Assembly: GCA_035771175.1 (NCBI GenBank)
Contig: CM069599.1
Span: 38,210,048 to 38,274,047, forward strand
Source of the DNA: Paratinospora sagittata
Lineage: Eukaryota > Streptophyta > Magnoliopsida > Ranunculales > Menispermaceae
DNA length: 64,000 bases
Direction of reading: 5' to 3'
Part shown: one piece after another, positions 48,001-59,582 of the stretch
How the letters are laid out: each line of letters begins with the position of its first letter
How positions within the stretch are numbered: the first letter of the stretch is position 1
The notes under the pieces: generated by a model
The model's database searches: none
Told to the model about the DNA's origin: nothing
The model's input: only the letters and a program-made list of their open reading frames with translations
Position numbers and translations under genes: made by a program

Positions 48001-51000
48001 CGCACAAACCAAAGAAATGGGTAGCATGAATCAATAGCACGAACCAATCGATGGTGCTGATGGTGTGCAACAGTGTCGTCGAAAACAGAGGGTTCCGACA
48101 AGATGATGTAAGTCGGACACAACGACGGCGATGAAGGCCGACCACAAAGATTTGGCGATGAAGGCGGACACAGAAGATTTCAGCAATGAAGGCCGAAAAA
48201 AGTGTTCCCAGTTGTGCGAGCCTAAAGCTCTGATACCATGTTGTAAAATAAACAAAATAAAAACACTAAAATATAACGTGGTTCGGCTCTATGGCCTATG
48301 TCCACGGGAGAAGAGAAGAGTTTTCCTTATTCTTGATGATGTCTTAATGGAGGGACACCATATATACAGACATACAGGGCTATGCACACATATAACAATA
48401 ATTACAATTTTAGTAACTGCTAAATAAAACAACTACTAAAATTATCATTTTTCCTTTAAGGAAATAAATCCCACAGATTCTGCTCTTCTCCATAACAGAT
48501 ATATTTTGGAAAAACAATAAAAAAACAAACTGATTTCCATGTTCAATGCAATGGATGAACCACATGCATTAAGTTGTCTAATGAACACGTAATAACAAAT
48601 TATTCGACAACAGCCATGACAAGATTAAAAAAGAATAGAACTTACAGGTAATGCTTTAATATATTCCAGTATCAGTTTGAAACTTCTTAGATCCTGCTTA
48701 GTTCCTGAAGGTCCTTCAACAGGTCTCTGAAGCAAGAGCAATAGCACACATAGTCAAACTAAGTTCAAGAAAAAACAAATGCTATATCACCAACTATTTA
48801 CTAGGTGCTCACTAGTTTAACGGTGAATTTAGTGACCTCTTAAGACTAATTGATAGGTTTGAAGTCAAGTTTACACAGCAAATTATTCATGGGAAGGTCT
48901 TGAAGAAAAGGATTAATAAATTTCCAATTTTTAAATCAAGTTGAAGAATTGTGATATGAATGTCATAAATCTACAAACATGAGTAGAAGATACTATTACG
49001 ACCCTCAAATTCTCCTGTTAATTCTTCTCATTTACTCTATTTAAAACCTTGCCAAGTGCCTTTCATTTATTGATATTTTGATCCATGTGATGGTGCAAGA
49101 CCATGATTTAAGTTTTAGAGACCTTAGGTGAAAAACCTAGTGCTAAGGGTGTGACTCATGGAACTAGGAGTGAGAGATCATGAAATTGGACTTAAGGAAG
49201 AAAATGGGCTGGAAAGACTCAAACAGCCGACTGAATGGACCAGCCAGTCGACTAGAAGAGGACCTAGTTGACCGAATGGTGACTTAGTCGACTAAGTCCT
49301 GCGACCTATACATTAAAAACTCATGCAAAGGAGTTCAAAACTTCATTTTCTCTCTCAATACACGAGACCAAGAGAAGGAAGGCAAAGGGCTTGGAGAAGA
49401 ATTTCCTAGCTCTCGAAAGAAAGTTACAAAGGGGAGATCTACCATTTTTAACTCATTTTCCATTATGTGGAGGTAAGAATCTCAATCTTTCCACCTTCCT
49501 CCCTATACTACATGTGCCGAAACAAGGATGAAACTTAGGGCTTAGGATTTGGGACCACAAGCCACATGATTTGTAGCTTAAATTATATTATCTAAATACT
49601 TTACATGTATAATGGCCTAGGACAATGGTCGAAACAAACCCGCTCTATCCTAGGTCTTCAACCTAGAGTTTTGGAGTGGAGACCGATAGGTGAGCAGTAA
49701 CAGTAAGGAGTATAGTGAATAGTCCTCCCTACCTTCCTCTATCTACACCACCCTAAGTATAAAACGTATGTTTAATGTATGTGGAACTCGCATCATTTGG
49801 TCTAACATGGATTTGAAGTCTATGGGTGTTGTATTTGTATATGGATGATAGTACAAAATGGGGGTATGGACTGATATTTTCATATCCTCATTTTTAAATT
49901 TTTTATAGTTTTATCACATATCCATCTTAGCATTTGCAAGTCTAATGCACTTAGGTTGCTAATAGTACACACACGCACCCATGCACACATTTTTTTTTTT
50001 TTTTTTTTTTTTTGGAGAAGAAACAAAACATTGCATTAATAATATGGAAGTGCATGAAGAGCAAAGTACAACCACACCTACAGCAGGAGCACCAGAGGTA
50101 CTCAGAAACCAATTGCAGAAAAAACAAAAGCAGCAAAAACAAAAATACAAATCATAGATAACTAAATCAAGCAACTATCCCAATTCCTTACCCAATCGAT
50201 GATTGAGTAAACCCCATTAATATTAAAAGCCACCAGCCAGGAACCAGCCATGATGATGATATCATTCCAAAGAGAGGACACATTCTAAACTCATCATTGA
50301 AGAAACAATGATTACGTTCCAACCATAACAACCAAAGGGTGGTCCAAGTAGTCGTCCTCATGACATCCAAACTCTTGCCATGCGACACAAAACTTATCAC
50401 CTACCCTGAAGTGTCATTCCTCCCAAACTTTAGAAGAATAAGAACAAGGAAAAAACACATAATCAGCAGAGTCAACATCGTTCAAGCAAAATGGGCAACA
50501 ATGTGGGAGCAAAGAAATACCGGCAATCTCCTTTAAAGCACACCACCCAAGTTTAACTTATTATGGACCAAGAGCCACCCAAACACTTTAACTTTTTATG
50601 GGATGTGAGCTTTCCATATGACGGGGGCAAGAGGGAAAAATGAATCATCATCAGAAAGGCGTTGGAAAAAGGACTTGGTAGAGAAAATGCCAGGAACGAA
50701 AACACCACACAAACCTATCCTGACCAAGTGAGAGAGTGGCTTGGCTCAGAAGTGGCAACAATGTGTCTAACTCTGATTGTTGGCCAACTGTGAGAGTGGA
50801 AGCGAGAAAGAGATTCCATTGAATGGGCTTGGGGATACTATGGTTTAAAATAAAATGGGCGATTGGGAATGTGACAACCCATATATAAAAAATAAATAAA
50901 TAAATAATACAAGCACATTCATTAATGATGTGGAGTGGTGGGGCCCACAAGGTTATAAATATATATATATATACATGCAAAGGAAAGCCTTGTGGGCTGC

Positions 51001-54000
51001 TGGAACTTGTACATCGTTGAAGTCATGGTGACGTCAGCCATGTGCAGAACCTCTTTTTTTTATTTTTTTATTTAGCGATTTCTTTTTGTTTCTTTCCTAT
51101 AAACTCGATTTTCACTCACTTGAAGCTATTCAAAACCTCCCAAAAACCCTAGAGCCGCCAAAGGAGAACGAAGGATCATTGGGAAGCCGCCCAAAAGAGT
51201 TCCAAAGTCCGTCCAAAGAGCGAATCTACGATCAAAGGTAAAAATTTTGGGTTGTTCTTCTCTTTTTAATGATTTGGGGGACAGTTTTGTGAATGGATCA
51301 ATTCAAGCAAGGGTTTTAATGATTCCTTTTGCTTGTACTAGATCTAGATCTATGTTATTTAGAAATCTAATAGTGAAATAGATCTAGTTTATCTAGATAT
51401 AATAGTTTTGATGGAATCTAACCAAGGGTTTTATGGTGGAAACCCATGGTGATTTGAAAAATGTCCAAATTTGAAAACTTTGGGTTAATGGTTACTTTCC
51501 ATGGTGGAAAAACCATGGGATGTAAATAAATAAAATAAAATAATTAAAAATAATTAAATAAATATTATATCTAGATTTTGGAAATTTTGGATTGTTAAAT
51601 AATTTTAATTATTATATTTGGATTTAGGAATTAAGGAAAAATTAGAAATAAATCCGGAAGCTACGAAAAGGTGATTGGAATGCGATTTAGGCTTGGAGGT
51701 GAGTATGGTTCCATCCTCCCATCATGTATATATCATCATAAATAAATAAATTTGCTTTTCATGTTTATGAACTGTTTTATAAATTGTATGCATATGTGCA
51801 TTGGTTTATGCACTATTTTGTTTTATGAATTGCATGGTTATTAATATCATTATTTTCATGTTGGAAATATTGCATGTTTCAATAAAGGGATTTGAATGGA
51901 ACAAGGCAGAAATTTGCTTGAATTAATCCTAAGGATCGATAACCATGAGTTGAGGTGTGGAATATTCCTAGGTTAGGGCTAAGACCTAGATGATTATATT
52001 TTTCACATAAGACCATGGAGTGGTTCTAGGATATAGTAGGCACGAGGTTGATTGTACTAAGTCAATACGCCTTGAGGTCGATAATCTTGGTATAAACATA
52101 GTGTCGGGAATTGAACTATGTTGGTCCAAGAAGTGACTTTTCCATGGGTATGACTTCATTTTGGAATTAAATAATATTTTGACTTGTATAAACTTTTAAA
52201 CATGCATTGTTGCATAGTCACCATGTGATTTATTATTTCATGCATTGTTTTAAATTACTGATGAGTACATGATGGTAGTGTGCGATACCATTTCACTGGG
52301 CTTTTTAGCCCACCCCATTTTTCTCACATCTTCCAGGTTCTATTAGCGTCGTAGACAAGGGTAAGGGAGTTGCGTTGTGATCAGAAAGCCCACTAGGATC
52401 AAAGTGAGTATAGTCGACGCAACTGTAGTATAGGATATAGATAGGTTTTATTCAGTAGTCTACAATTTTATTTGGACATATATGTTATGTATGGATTGGT
52501 TTGGATTGATTGAACCCATTTATTTGGCTTTCATACTTTCACACACTTGGTGTGACTTTGTTAGATTACATGAGACTTATGTTTTCACAAGTTATGATTT
52601 AATATAGAATTTAATTATTTTCTATGCCTAGTTGACTTGTTCAGGGGTTGAGTCACTGTGATCTAAAATATACATCTTGTATGGAATTTGTACAGGCGGT
52701 ATGTGTGATAGGGTTACTAGTGCTCGGTTTTGAGTACTAGCTCGGGCAACTCTCCTCTTCAGGATTTTTGGGAGAGGGGGTCGTCATAGGGAAGTTAGGG
52801 AAAGACGACAAATGGTACAGTCTAGGAAAAAGATCTGCAAGAGGGGCATCACTAATCCATCTATCCTCCCAAAACAAGAACCATCTACCATCATCGACAC
52901 GTGGACACATAAAAGAAATCATATCGGGAAGCAGAGAAATTACAAATTTCTAAGGACTTCTAAACGTGGTTCAGATACTGGGGATGATTCTCCTACAAAA
53001 CTCAATCGACCCAAATTTACTAGTGATTATCCGTGCCCCAAAAGACTGATTCTCCTTGTGGAAACGCCATAACCATTTTGCACAGAGAGCCTTGTTCCTA
53101 AGAAAGATGTTACCAATACCAATCCCTGTATAAAAGCATGTGAATAGAAATAGGTGACTGACAAGTGAATGGGAGAGTTACTAAGATGTCAATGATCCAA
53201 GAAGGGTGAGGGCAATGGAGTTCTAGCACAAGTAGATGTTGGGAACCTATCCTCCAATCTGGTGGAGCCACAGCGACTCAATGTTTTGGATGTGTGACCC
53301 AAGTCCATATTGACAATCAAAGCACATTTTCTTACTCCCCAATTCGTGCCATTATGATCATACCTCTCACCAATCCATGGCCTTCAACCTAAATGCTTCT
53401 ACTTACAAACTTAACAAGTACTTAAATATTTATTGAGTATTTTTCCCTATCTTATCACACAATACAATAGAATCACATGCTAAGTAGAATCACATCCTAA
53501 AGGATTTTGTTCCCAAAAATTGTGTGAAGTTTAATGGATCATTTAGGTTAAGGACAAACCTGCCTTCTTGGCTCAAAACGTATGGTTAAAGTATGTACAA
53601 GAAAAGGGTCCAATGGTGGATCATCTAGCTTCACTGGGCGAAATGAAGAAAATGGTATCCTAACCTGCCAAATGCAAATTAAAGACATCAAATAGCTAGA
53701 ATTGGTATCTTTATTAGTAATTTCAAAGAAATTCATTTTGCAGGTGATGTAGATGAAGCAAGACTCCTTACCCTGCAAAAGCCCACTTTCGTGCTCATTC
53801 GCGCAAAATACATTTTTCTTTGAGTTGTATCTGCTAAAGGACCAACTTCAAGAATTAAAATAAATGATCTTCCATTACCACCAACAGATAGAAGTAATCC
53901 ATCATACCTGATCATGAAATATTGGATAAATCAAGAATCAGAAGAATGACAAACTACATAAACGCTATGAATTGACTAAACATGCAAACTATCACCACTA

Positions 54001-57000
54001 CAAGCAGCAAAAACCATCACCTATCAAGAGTGCAACCCAATGGAAGTGAAAGCCTTTTTGATAATTCCACATATCCTCCTCGAGTAAAAACATAGCCTAC
54101 AATAAAAAATAAAAAAAAGTATATATAAATATATACGAAGAAGAACCAAGAAAAAAAAAAAAAACCTTTCATTGCCTTGATAGCAATTTGATACTCATTG
54201 TCAATGATTGAAATTTAAAAGCAAACTCACTTGAACTACTTCTCTCAGCAACAATGAGCATTGATCCATACCTAGAAACCTTGCAACATGTGTTTCCTTT
54301 CTAATTGTAAGCATTACATGTAATGCTTTATGTTCTAAAATAAAGCTCTCTCACCCAACAAATCATGCTGAATTTTATCCTTACTGCTTCTTCAATCTAT
54401 TTTTCTTCTTTTCAATTTGCTATTTAGAGTGTCACAGGCCAACACCGTCGACATCCTCAAATACTCAAACATCCTCTTCAACCTCCACATTGATGGTAGC
54501 TTTTCAATTGAATAACAACAATAACTCACCGTTTGGTAGCAGCTTGAGCTAGTAATCTACATCCTGTTACGACAAGAAGATACCAATGGCTCTTCAAGCA
54601 TAGACCAGCATGTTTTTTCCTTCAATTCCTTACTTCAGCCAGCACATTAACCCTGTCAAATCCAATGTTAACTAGCTCCAACATGCCTACCAACTAGCCA
54701 ATCTCGACTAGTACACCCACATCAACCAATGATTACAAGGTCCAAAAGTGGGATGTACAAACCCAAAGACATAAAGGGACTACTCATGAGCAACCTTTGA
54801 TGTTGCCATGAAGTTAAGTTGATGCAGACATTTTGCAAGAACCTTTAAATATGGAAGAGAGCAACCACATTGAGTATCAAGCTTTGCTCAATAATATACC
54901 TAGTACCTAATTCTCTAGTCACTACATTACGAATTTGTTGGCAACAAATTGGCCTATAAGTTTAAACTCAATCTTTTTTTTTAAGTAGAAACAAGAGTAT
55001 TATTTTATTATATGCTCTTTAGAATAAAATCAATTACATTGTAACTAGAAGCACCAGAGGTGCATTCCTTGTAAATAAACCCACTAACTTAATGTCCCAC
55101 TCACACCACTGTGAGCACATTTATACGTTACCTACTACATGTAAGCATCTGTCCCACCCCAAAATCCAATCTGAAAGGGAGAACCCCGCGTTTCACGCTG
55201 AGGAAAACACCTATGAGCTAGCGACTAGCTTTATCGATTCCCACAATTGCTCCACTTCCTTCGCTTGATTTTGAAAAATCCTATTATTTCGCTCCAGCCA
55301 TAATATCCACATAGTAGCATATGAGGCTATTAGTCCCACCTCCTTCACTTGTGTAGATGTATTTATGGTGTGGGAAAGTGACAGCCCTTCAATAACATTA
55401 CTTGGACAAGAAAATCTTCCCCCAGAGAAAGTATGCCAAAATCGCCAAATCCTTCTAACAAAGTCACATGCAAAGAATACATGATCCAAGCTTTCACCAT
55501 CCTGTCCACATAAAACACACCAGTGTGGGGAAATGCATAGGTTAGGCAATCTCCTTTGTAATAAATCACGAGTGCTAATTTTCCTATGGCCCATAAGCCA
55601 CCCAAAAACCTTCACTTTAGATGGAACTTGAACCTTTCATACATACTTTGCTAGGGGGAATGGGGGGTTAGAAAAGGAGTCAGATAACATGTTAAATTGA
55701 GATTTATAAGAATAATGGTCAGACGGTTCAAGGGTCCAAACTAAGTGATCTGGTGTATTGGTCATACCGACGTTGGCTAGACTAGATATTAGAGAAAGGG
55801 CTCCCTCTTTTTCCCTAAGTGTTAATGCTCTAGAGAGATGAAGGTTTCAAGATGGGCCGTGATGGGAAGGTGAAGTATGAGATGTGAAAGATGAGATGGG
55901 TTGGTCATGCAAGAGGGATATTCTATATAGGTTCGGGAAGGCTTCTGCCAAGGGTCTATCCCCCATCCATCTATCCTCCCAAAACCGGAATGTGAGTCCA
56001 TCCCCCACTTCAGGCCTGCAATTCTCTAGTACACTAGGTATTAGAAAAGCTATGAACTTCCATGGACATCTGTAGGTGACCCTTCTTACCTTCCTCATGT
56101 ACTCGTGTTCGGAAAGTTTAAACTCAATCTTGATGGCCCAATTCTCAAACAAAAAGTAACATTGATGGCAAAAGGGTTTTATCAAACCCCTAGAGTTAAA
56201 TTTAAAGATACTTTTAGCCCTATTGTCAAAGCATTTACCATCTAGTCTTACTATGGTTGCTTTAAAGGGTGGCAAGTGAAGTAACTTCAAATAAACAATG
56301 GCTTTGTTAAATTAGAAGAATCTATTTACATGGTGTAACCTAAAGGCTACATGTATCCAAAAAGGTCAACTCATGTTTGCAAGTTAAACAAGGCATTATA
56401 TGAGCTCAAACAAGCTCCATTCTCTTCTCCAAGAGCTAGACATTCACCTTTGTGATTGGCTCATAGCGTGGTGTGACAACATGGTCACTAGCTCCCTTGC
56501 CACCAATCCTATTGACCATGCCTGTACCAAAAATATTGAGATTGACCTCCAGTTTGTTTGTGATAATGTATGGCAACGAGACTTGGAGATTGAATTACCT
56601 TTTCTTGTATATTTATCCATATTTAGAAACTAAGCAGTTAGTGATTCCTTTCTAGCTGTACGCTTCATACATCTTGTTTTCTACTATGAGATGAGGCCCT
56701 GTTACCAAGCAAATCATGCTGAGGTTTATACTCATTCTTCATTCAATTTCTTCTTTTCAACAGGGATAATCAACAAAATGTGATTACATTAAAATCTTTA
56801 CCTGAGAAAACAGCATTTCCAGTCTCAGTAAACTCAAACTTGGCATCCATTCCTCCATCATACTTGGCAGAGATTACATCCTGAATGTAAGTTCCCTGGC
56901 GAACTTCCCAACCCTCCAAAGAGTCCGCAGATTTGAATTTCGCAAGCAAGAGCTTGCTCTTACTGCTTTTTCCAGCACGCAACTGTGCTAATCGATTGTT

Positions 57001-58218
57001 ATAATCCTGAAACAAAAGTAGACTTCAGTTTTGCATTGCACCAAATTAAATAGGGAGAGCATGCTTGCGAGATGAACCATGGGAATGAAGAGACGAGTAT
57101 AGATGTAAACCTGAAATGCTTTAGAGATGTTGCACACTCCTTGATGATCTACTCTAATGAGGTCTCCTGTGATGGTTGAACGAGCAGTGGCACAATAGAT
57201 GATCTTATTGCAACCTTCAACTGCAGCCTTCAGCGTAGCAGGGTCACCAACATCTCCAACCACAACCTCCACTGACCTTGGAAGCATGTCCACCACACCC
57301 TGATCAGCTTTCCTAACCAAAGCCTAGATTCATTGGAACCAAAAATTTATTAAGCCTAGTACATTAATGTTCTTTCCACAGGGCGGCATGTAAAGTTCAC
57401 ATTCTAGTCTCATTCCTCAAAACATGTTAGTTAAACTTAAGGCGGAAATGGAACTAGGTATATAGATGAATATTACTGTATAATCTATACTAAATAGGAA
57501 AGTTTTCAACTAAAATGCTATGGTAACGCAAGATTCGCGACCACTTGAACTTGACAGGCAGTGGTTTGGAACTTTAATTTGGGAAAAGAAAGAAAGGAGT
57601 GGTTACTTTGACATTATATCCTCTGAGCATGAGTTTCCGAACGACTATCCGGCCAATTCTGCTGGTAGCCCCAACGACAAGAACTGTAGTGTTCTGGGCG
57701 CCGGGGATGGTGAACTCACACATCGGAACCTCCCTAATGAGAAGAGTGTCAAGGTTGTCATCAGTCCGTGTGGTTCTGGAGATCTGACCCAATCCGGAGA
57801 ACTTACGCCACACCTCGTCAAAGATCTGACGGGACCTACGCCCAAGCCCCACCGGGTTGACATCGTCAAGAGTGATGGAAACAGAAGAAGGCTGTTGCTG
57901 CTGCTGCTGTTGTTGTAGCTTTCGTTTCTGTTCGGTTCCATCATCCTTGATATCTTTTCCTCCTCCTCCTCCTCCTATCTGAGCTCTGGGAAGAACGACG
58001 TGGTGGAGCGGTCGTACTTGACCCTGACGGGACCATAGTCTAGAAGGACAACAATTCGCATTGGAACCGGGAATAGAAAACCCAATAAATTCTGATGATA
58101 GAGACGAAAAAGAAGAAGAAGAAGAAGAAGACGTAATCCTCCAGAGACTCCATTTGGGGCTGTGGCTACGGCTGCAGAAGGCAGCAGGAGTAGGAGGAGA
58201 GACAGCAACGGCACTCAT
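39091..58218 (-). CDS. HCF173: HCF173, plastid psbA translation factor, 13 exons, intact
   Basis: Exons: 57607-58218, 57111-57323, 56802-57006, 54021-54096, 53772-53907, 53560-53664, 48646-48726, 41555-41644, 41349-41414, 40407-40463, 40248-40325, 40126-40173, 39091-39162. All introns are GT..AG; the sum is 1839 bp, 612 residues, without internal stops. Residues 1-60 are a Ser-rich transit peptide, then a polyQ run (CAG repeat, ~110-120). An NmrA/SDR-type Rossmann start (VLVVGATSRIG, ~182) has Ser at the central Gly of GxxGxxG, as I recall for this family. A CIA30 domain (~294-449) interrupts the fold, which resumes in exons 8-13 (IIRPGP). Arabidopsis HCF173 (about 600 residues from memory) acts in chloroplasts with HCF244 in psbA mRNA translation for photosystem II. 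HCF244 itself is shorter and lacks CIA30, so HCF173 is the better match. Introns 3, 6 and 7 are swollen by transposons. Confidence 0.93.
40977..41171 (-). mobile_element. SINE in HCF173 intron 9
   Basis: A 10-bp repeat TTGTTTTCAA flanks it at 40967-40976 and 41172-41181. On the minus strand it begins near the box-A-like TGGTTCAGTGGTTTGG, has the box-B-like GAGTTCAAATCGGG about 40 bp later, and ends in an A-rich AAAATAAAATAAAAT tail. It lies in the same direction as HCF173. About 195 bp. Confidence 0.85.
42389..43759 (+). mobile_element. 5'-truncated LINE in HCF173 intron 7 (antisense)
   Basis: Starts within the RT thumb (FKSFLWNRVEEGG), continues VKWEVVQLPVEKGGVGIGNV, WAKVIASRYG, GNGHTFRFWED and a zf-RVT domain (WNVQVPSKVRVFGW, CCVLCLQEGESSKHLFFRCSFAKKLW), and ends with a 3' UTR (GCACCTTTGGTGCATTTTCA) and a poly(A). 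Flanking AATATAGTTCATCAGCA (42372-42388) and AATATAGTTCGTCAGCA (43760-43776) are a 17-bp target duplication with one mismatch. One stop (TAA at 42742, where Trp is expected) is the main lesion. It is antisense to HCF173. Confidence 0.9.
43979..47674 (-). mobile_element. L1-type LINE ORF2, nearly complete, intron 7
   Basis: The minus strand begins at an ATG at 47674 with the endonuclease (MKILIWNIRGCGSWDKLRNI, PDIVALQEIKH, GGILVLWDTR, and DPDLLNLSFTWTNNR..SRLDRFLFS, ITSNHWPV), then the linker (KWAKEGEINLKIFHRI), RT (KVDFAKAYDSVKW, LGQGDPLSP, QFADDCLFF as catalytic box, FISGLKVNLSKC), thumb (WPLHYLGMPLGGNPLKMSFWD) and zf-RVT (IPLKIKTLGWLIALNRLN, WCCLCRLNDETTHHVFWECAF), ending in a T run (43979-43993, the poly(A)). 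Frame shifts and stops near 47510, 47260, 46410, 46050, 45750, 45290 and 44680 inactivate it. Same orientation as HCF173. I could not define a target-site duplication. Confidence 0.88.
47690..48497 (-). mobile_element. LTR-element 5' end: LTR, tRNA-Met primer site and leader
   Basis: On the minus strand a 259-bp LTR-like unit (48239-48497, TG..CA; ends TTTACAACA) is followed by the exact initiator tRNA-Met primer site TGGTATCAGAGC at 48227-48238. The leader (47690-48226) is rich in ATCGTC/GTCGTC triplets (microsatellite at about 47873-47935), giving Arg/His- or Val-rich open frames that I do not consider a gene. No gag, pol or second LTR is seen, so only the 5' end of the element remains next to the LINE. 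Confidence 0.65.
48850..49940 (+). other. Possible gypsy-like LTR remnant in intron 6
   Basis: Non-coding. It includes a short leader-like block (TCTCTCTCAATACACGAGACC near 49350) after a TATA-like TATACATTAAAAA near 49310, and GTCGAC-rich repeats at 49226-49290 (ACTGAATGGACC, CAGTCGACTAG, CTTAGTCGACTAAG). The left edge may be at TACGACCCTC near 49000. Boundaries and class are uncertain. Confidence 0.3.
49990..53140 (-). mobile_element. 5'-truncated LINE in intron 6, split by an LTR
   Basis: A T run at 49990-50013 is the poly(A) of a minus-strand LINE. The left block (to 50869) encodes the zf-RVT end (TLWLLWLERNHCFFNDEF at 50270-50330; VKVFGWLL near 50590). The right block (52749-53140) encodes the preceding part (IGNIFLRNKALCAKWLWRFH near 53060-53110 and GRWFLFWEDRWISDAPLADL near 52840). 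Together they make one ORF2 C-terminus interrupted at 50870-52748. Closely related in layout to the LINEs at 42389 and 54976. Confidence 0.75.
50870..52748 (+). mobile_element. Gypsy-like solo LTR inside the intron 6 LINE
   Basis: Starts TGTGACAACCCATATATA right at the LINE break. It contains a TATA box (CCTATAAACTCG, ~51098), a leader-like block (CTAGAGCCGCCAAAGG), and the TGGGCTTTTTAGCCCACCCC motif near 52298 that I associate with Tekay-like LTRs. About 1.9 kb, non-coding. Right end is placed where LINE sequence resumes (GGGCA at 52748); the target duplication is not clear. Confidence 0.65.
54240..56762 (+). mobile_element. Gutted copia element in HCF173 intron 3
   Basis: Plus strand, antisense to HCF173. 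Two related blocks ending TTCTTCTTTTCAA (near 54416 and 56758), each preceded by AAATCATGCTGA, look like decayed LTRs. After the first, TTTGCTATTTAGAGTGTC resembles a primer-binding site. Pol traces: HQPMITRSKSGMYKPK near 54715, EPLNMEE..YQALLNN, then RT after the LINE (FKLNLDG, LMAKGFYQTP, FKDTFSPIVK, LEESIYMV.PKGYM, HVCKLNKALYELKQAP near 56385-56420), and directly WCDNMVTSSLATNPIDHACTK of RNase H (56480). RT from LKQAP to RNase H is deleted. Confidence 0.7.
54976..56114 (-). mobile_element. 5'-truncated LINE nested in the intron 3 copia
   Basis: The perfect 17-bp AGTTTAAACTCAATCTT flanks it (54959-54975 and 56115-56131). On the minus strand it runs from CPWKFIAFLIP and GDGLTFRFWEDRWMGDRPLA to the zf-RVT domain (MKVFGWLMGHRKISTRDLLQ, WCVLCGQDGESLDHVFFACDF, LWLERNNRIFQNQ) and ends in a poly(A) (T run at 54974-54983). 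1139 bp; it splits the RT of the copia element at the FKLNLDG site. Confidence 0.92.
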
Positions 58219-58798
58219 CTTGCAGCAACAAACTAACAAACCGGTAAGAGTAACAAAACGATGGACGTCAGAGACCTCTTGCTTCTTGCTGTATTACAGC
58301 GGGAGGGGGATCGCGGGTAGCTAGAACACGAGCACGCCACTAGCCACTACCAGACGGCGAGACGCTGTGACGTTACAGCAGGAACCAATTCCTTCTTTTC
58401 TCGATCTTTTTTCTTTTTTTTTTTTTTTTTTTTTGTCTTGAGGTTGGAAATACAAAAACGTCCGTGGACGAGCCACGTACTACGTGGCACTACCTTGCAC
58501 CTCTTCTTTCCATTGCGATGCGACGGACGGATAGAACGGGGGAATATATTTTTGGGAGGTTGTATGAGTTAATTCAATCTTCTTTTTTATGAAAAAAATT
58601 TATCAAACAAGATAAAAGAAATTTTAAAAAAATATAAATATATTTTTTGTATACATTATTTTATTTTTATCATAATTCAAAAATTTAATAAAATAATGTC
58701 AAAGTTCAAAAGGGTTAAAAACAATTTTATCACTATAAGGGACTATCATTGGTAGTCACTAAAAAAGTTTGTTACTGAATACATCTCCACTTTTCAAA
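58219..58798. other. HCF173 upstream region
   Basis: Presumed promoter of the minus-strand HCF173 gene. It contains a T run (58408-58434) and an ACGTGG-containing patch (CCACGTACTACGTGGCAC at 58472-58489), a palindromic G-box-like site that fits light-regulated plant promoters (inference only). No TATA box is convincing. Confidence 0.4.
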
Positions 58799-59060
58799 AT
58801 GTAATATCTTGTACTTTTAGTCAATGTATTCAGTTATACATATATCGAGATGCATATTTTATACGTAAAAGCCTTGTACAATGGTGTGTAAGGTGTATTA
58901 ATTTTTTGTGTGACTTAGAGAGTGTCGAAAACAAGAAAGAATGAGGAAAATAATTTTCAGGTGAATTAACTCAAAATTGACATATTAAAAATGGTTAATT
59001 ATGTCATAAATAAGTGCAAAGCATGCCTTTACATATATTTTGATATATAATACATGTAAG
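58799..59060 (+). repeat. Trace of a gypsy LTR end
   Basis: TATATCGAGATGCATATTTTA at 58852 resembles the first ~100 bp (minus-strand sense) of the LTRs at 18108 and 24103, preceded by TGTAATAT in place of TGTAACAC. Heavily diverged and short. Confidence 0.35.
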
Positions 59061-59582
59061 TTTCATGTTCATTTGATTATATAATTGTTGGGAAGAAAAG
59101 GAAGGAGAAACTACTGTCCCACTTTAATGAGGCGGTGGACGTGTTCATCCAAAACAGACAAAAAAAAGATAGAGAACAACTAGAGGAAGGGAGAAACTGC
59201 ATTTAAGTAGTTTTTGCTCTTTTTTGTTGTAAAATTAATCTTTAAGCTCTACATGACGATTCTATTAGTATAAAAATTGTTTTATGATATAAGTACCTCA
59301 TATATATGTGTGTGTGTGTGTCTGTGTGTGTTTGTATTCTTTGGGCTATGGAACTGTTGATGTTGTATACTAAGTTTTGCTTTTCATTTTCAATTTTTTT
59401 TTTTAACAAATTTTCAAAATTCTTAGTACATTGTGTTACCTTTGTTTAGAGTTTTTCTTTTAATTTGAACCTAACTATTATTATCTATTTATTCCAAAAT
59501 AACTTCTTGGAGGGGCACATAGAAATCAATTTTATAATAAGAGAACTTAGTTCTCCTATATGTGAAAATCTTTTTAGTAACA
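59061..59582. other. Gene-free subtelomeric AT-rich stretch
   Basis: Contains a short (GT)n run (59308-59333). No gene or transposon boundary recognised. Confidence 0.5.

Noticed and set aside
47706..48122. Arg/His/Ser-rich minus-strand frames and the Thr-rich plus-strand frame
   Set aside because: They are translations of a GAC/GTC triplet microsatellite in an LTR-element leader.
57520..57918. Plus-strand open frame opposite HCF173 exon 1
   Set aside because: Shadow of the minus-strand coding exon and its CAG repeat; not supported by any family.
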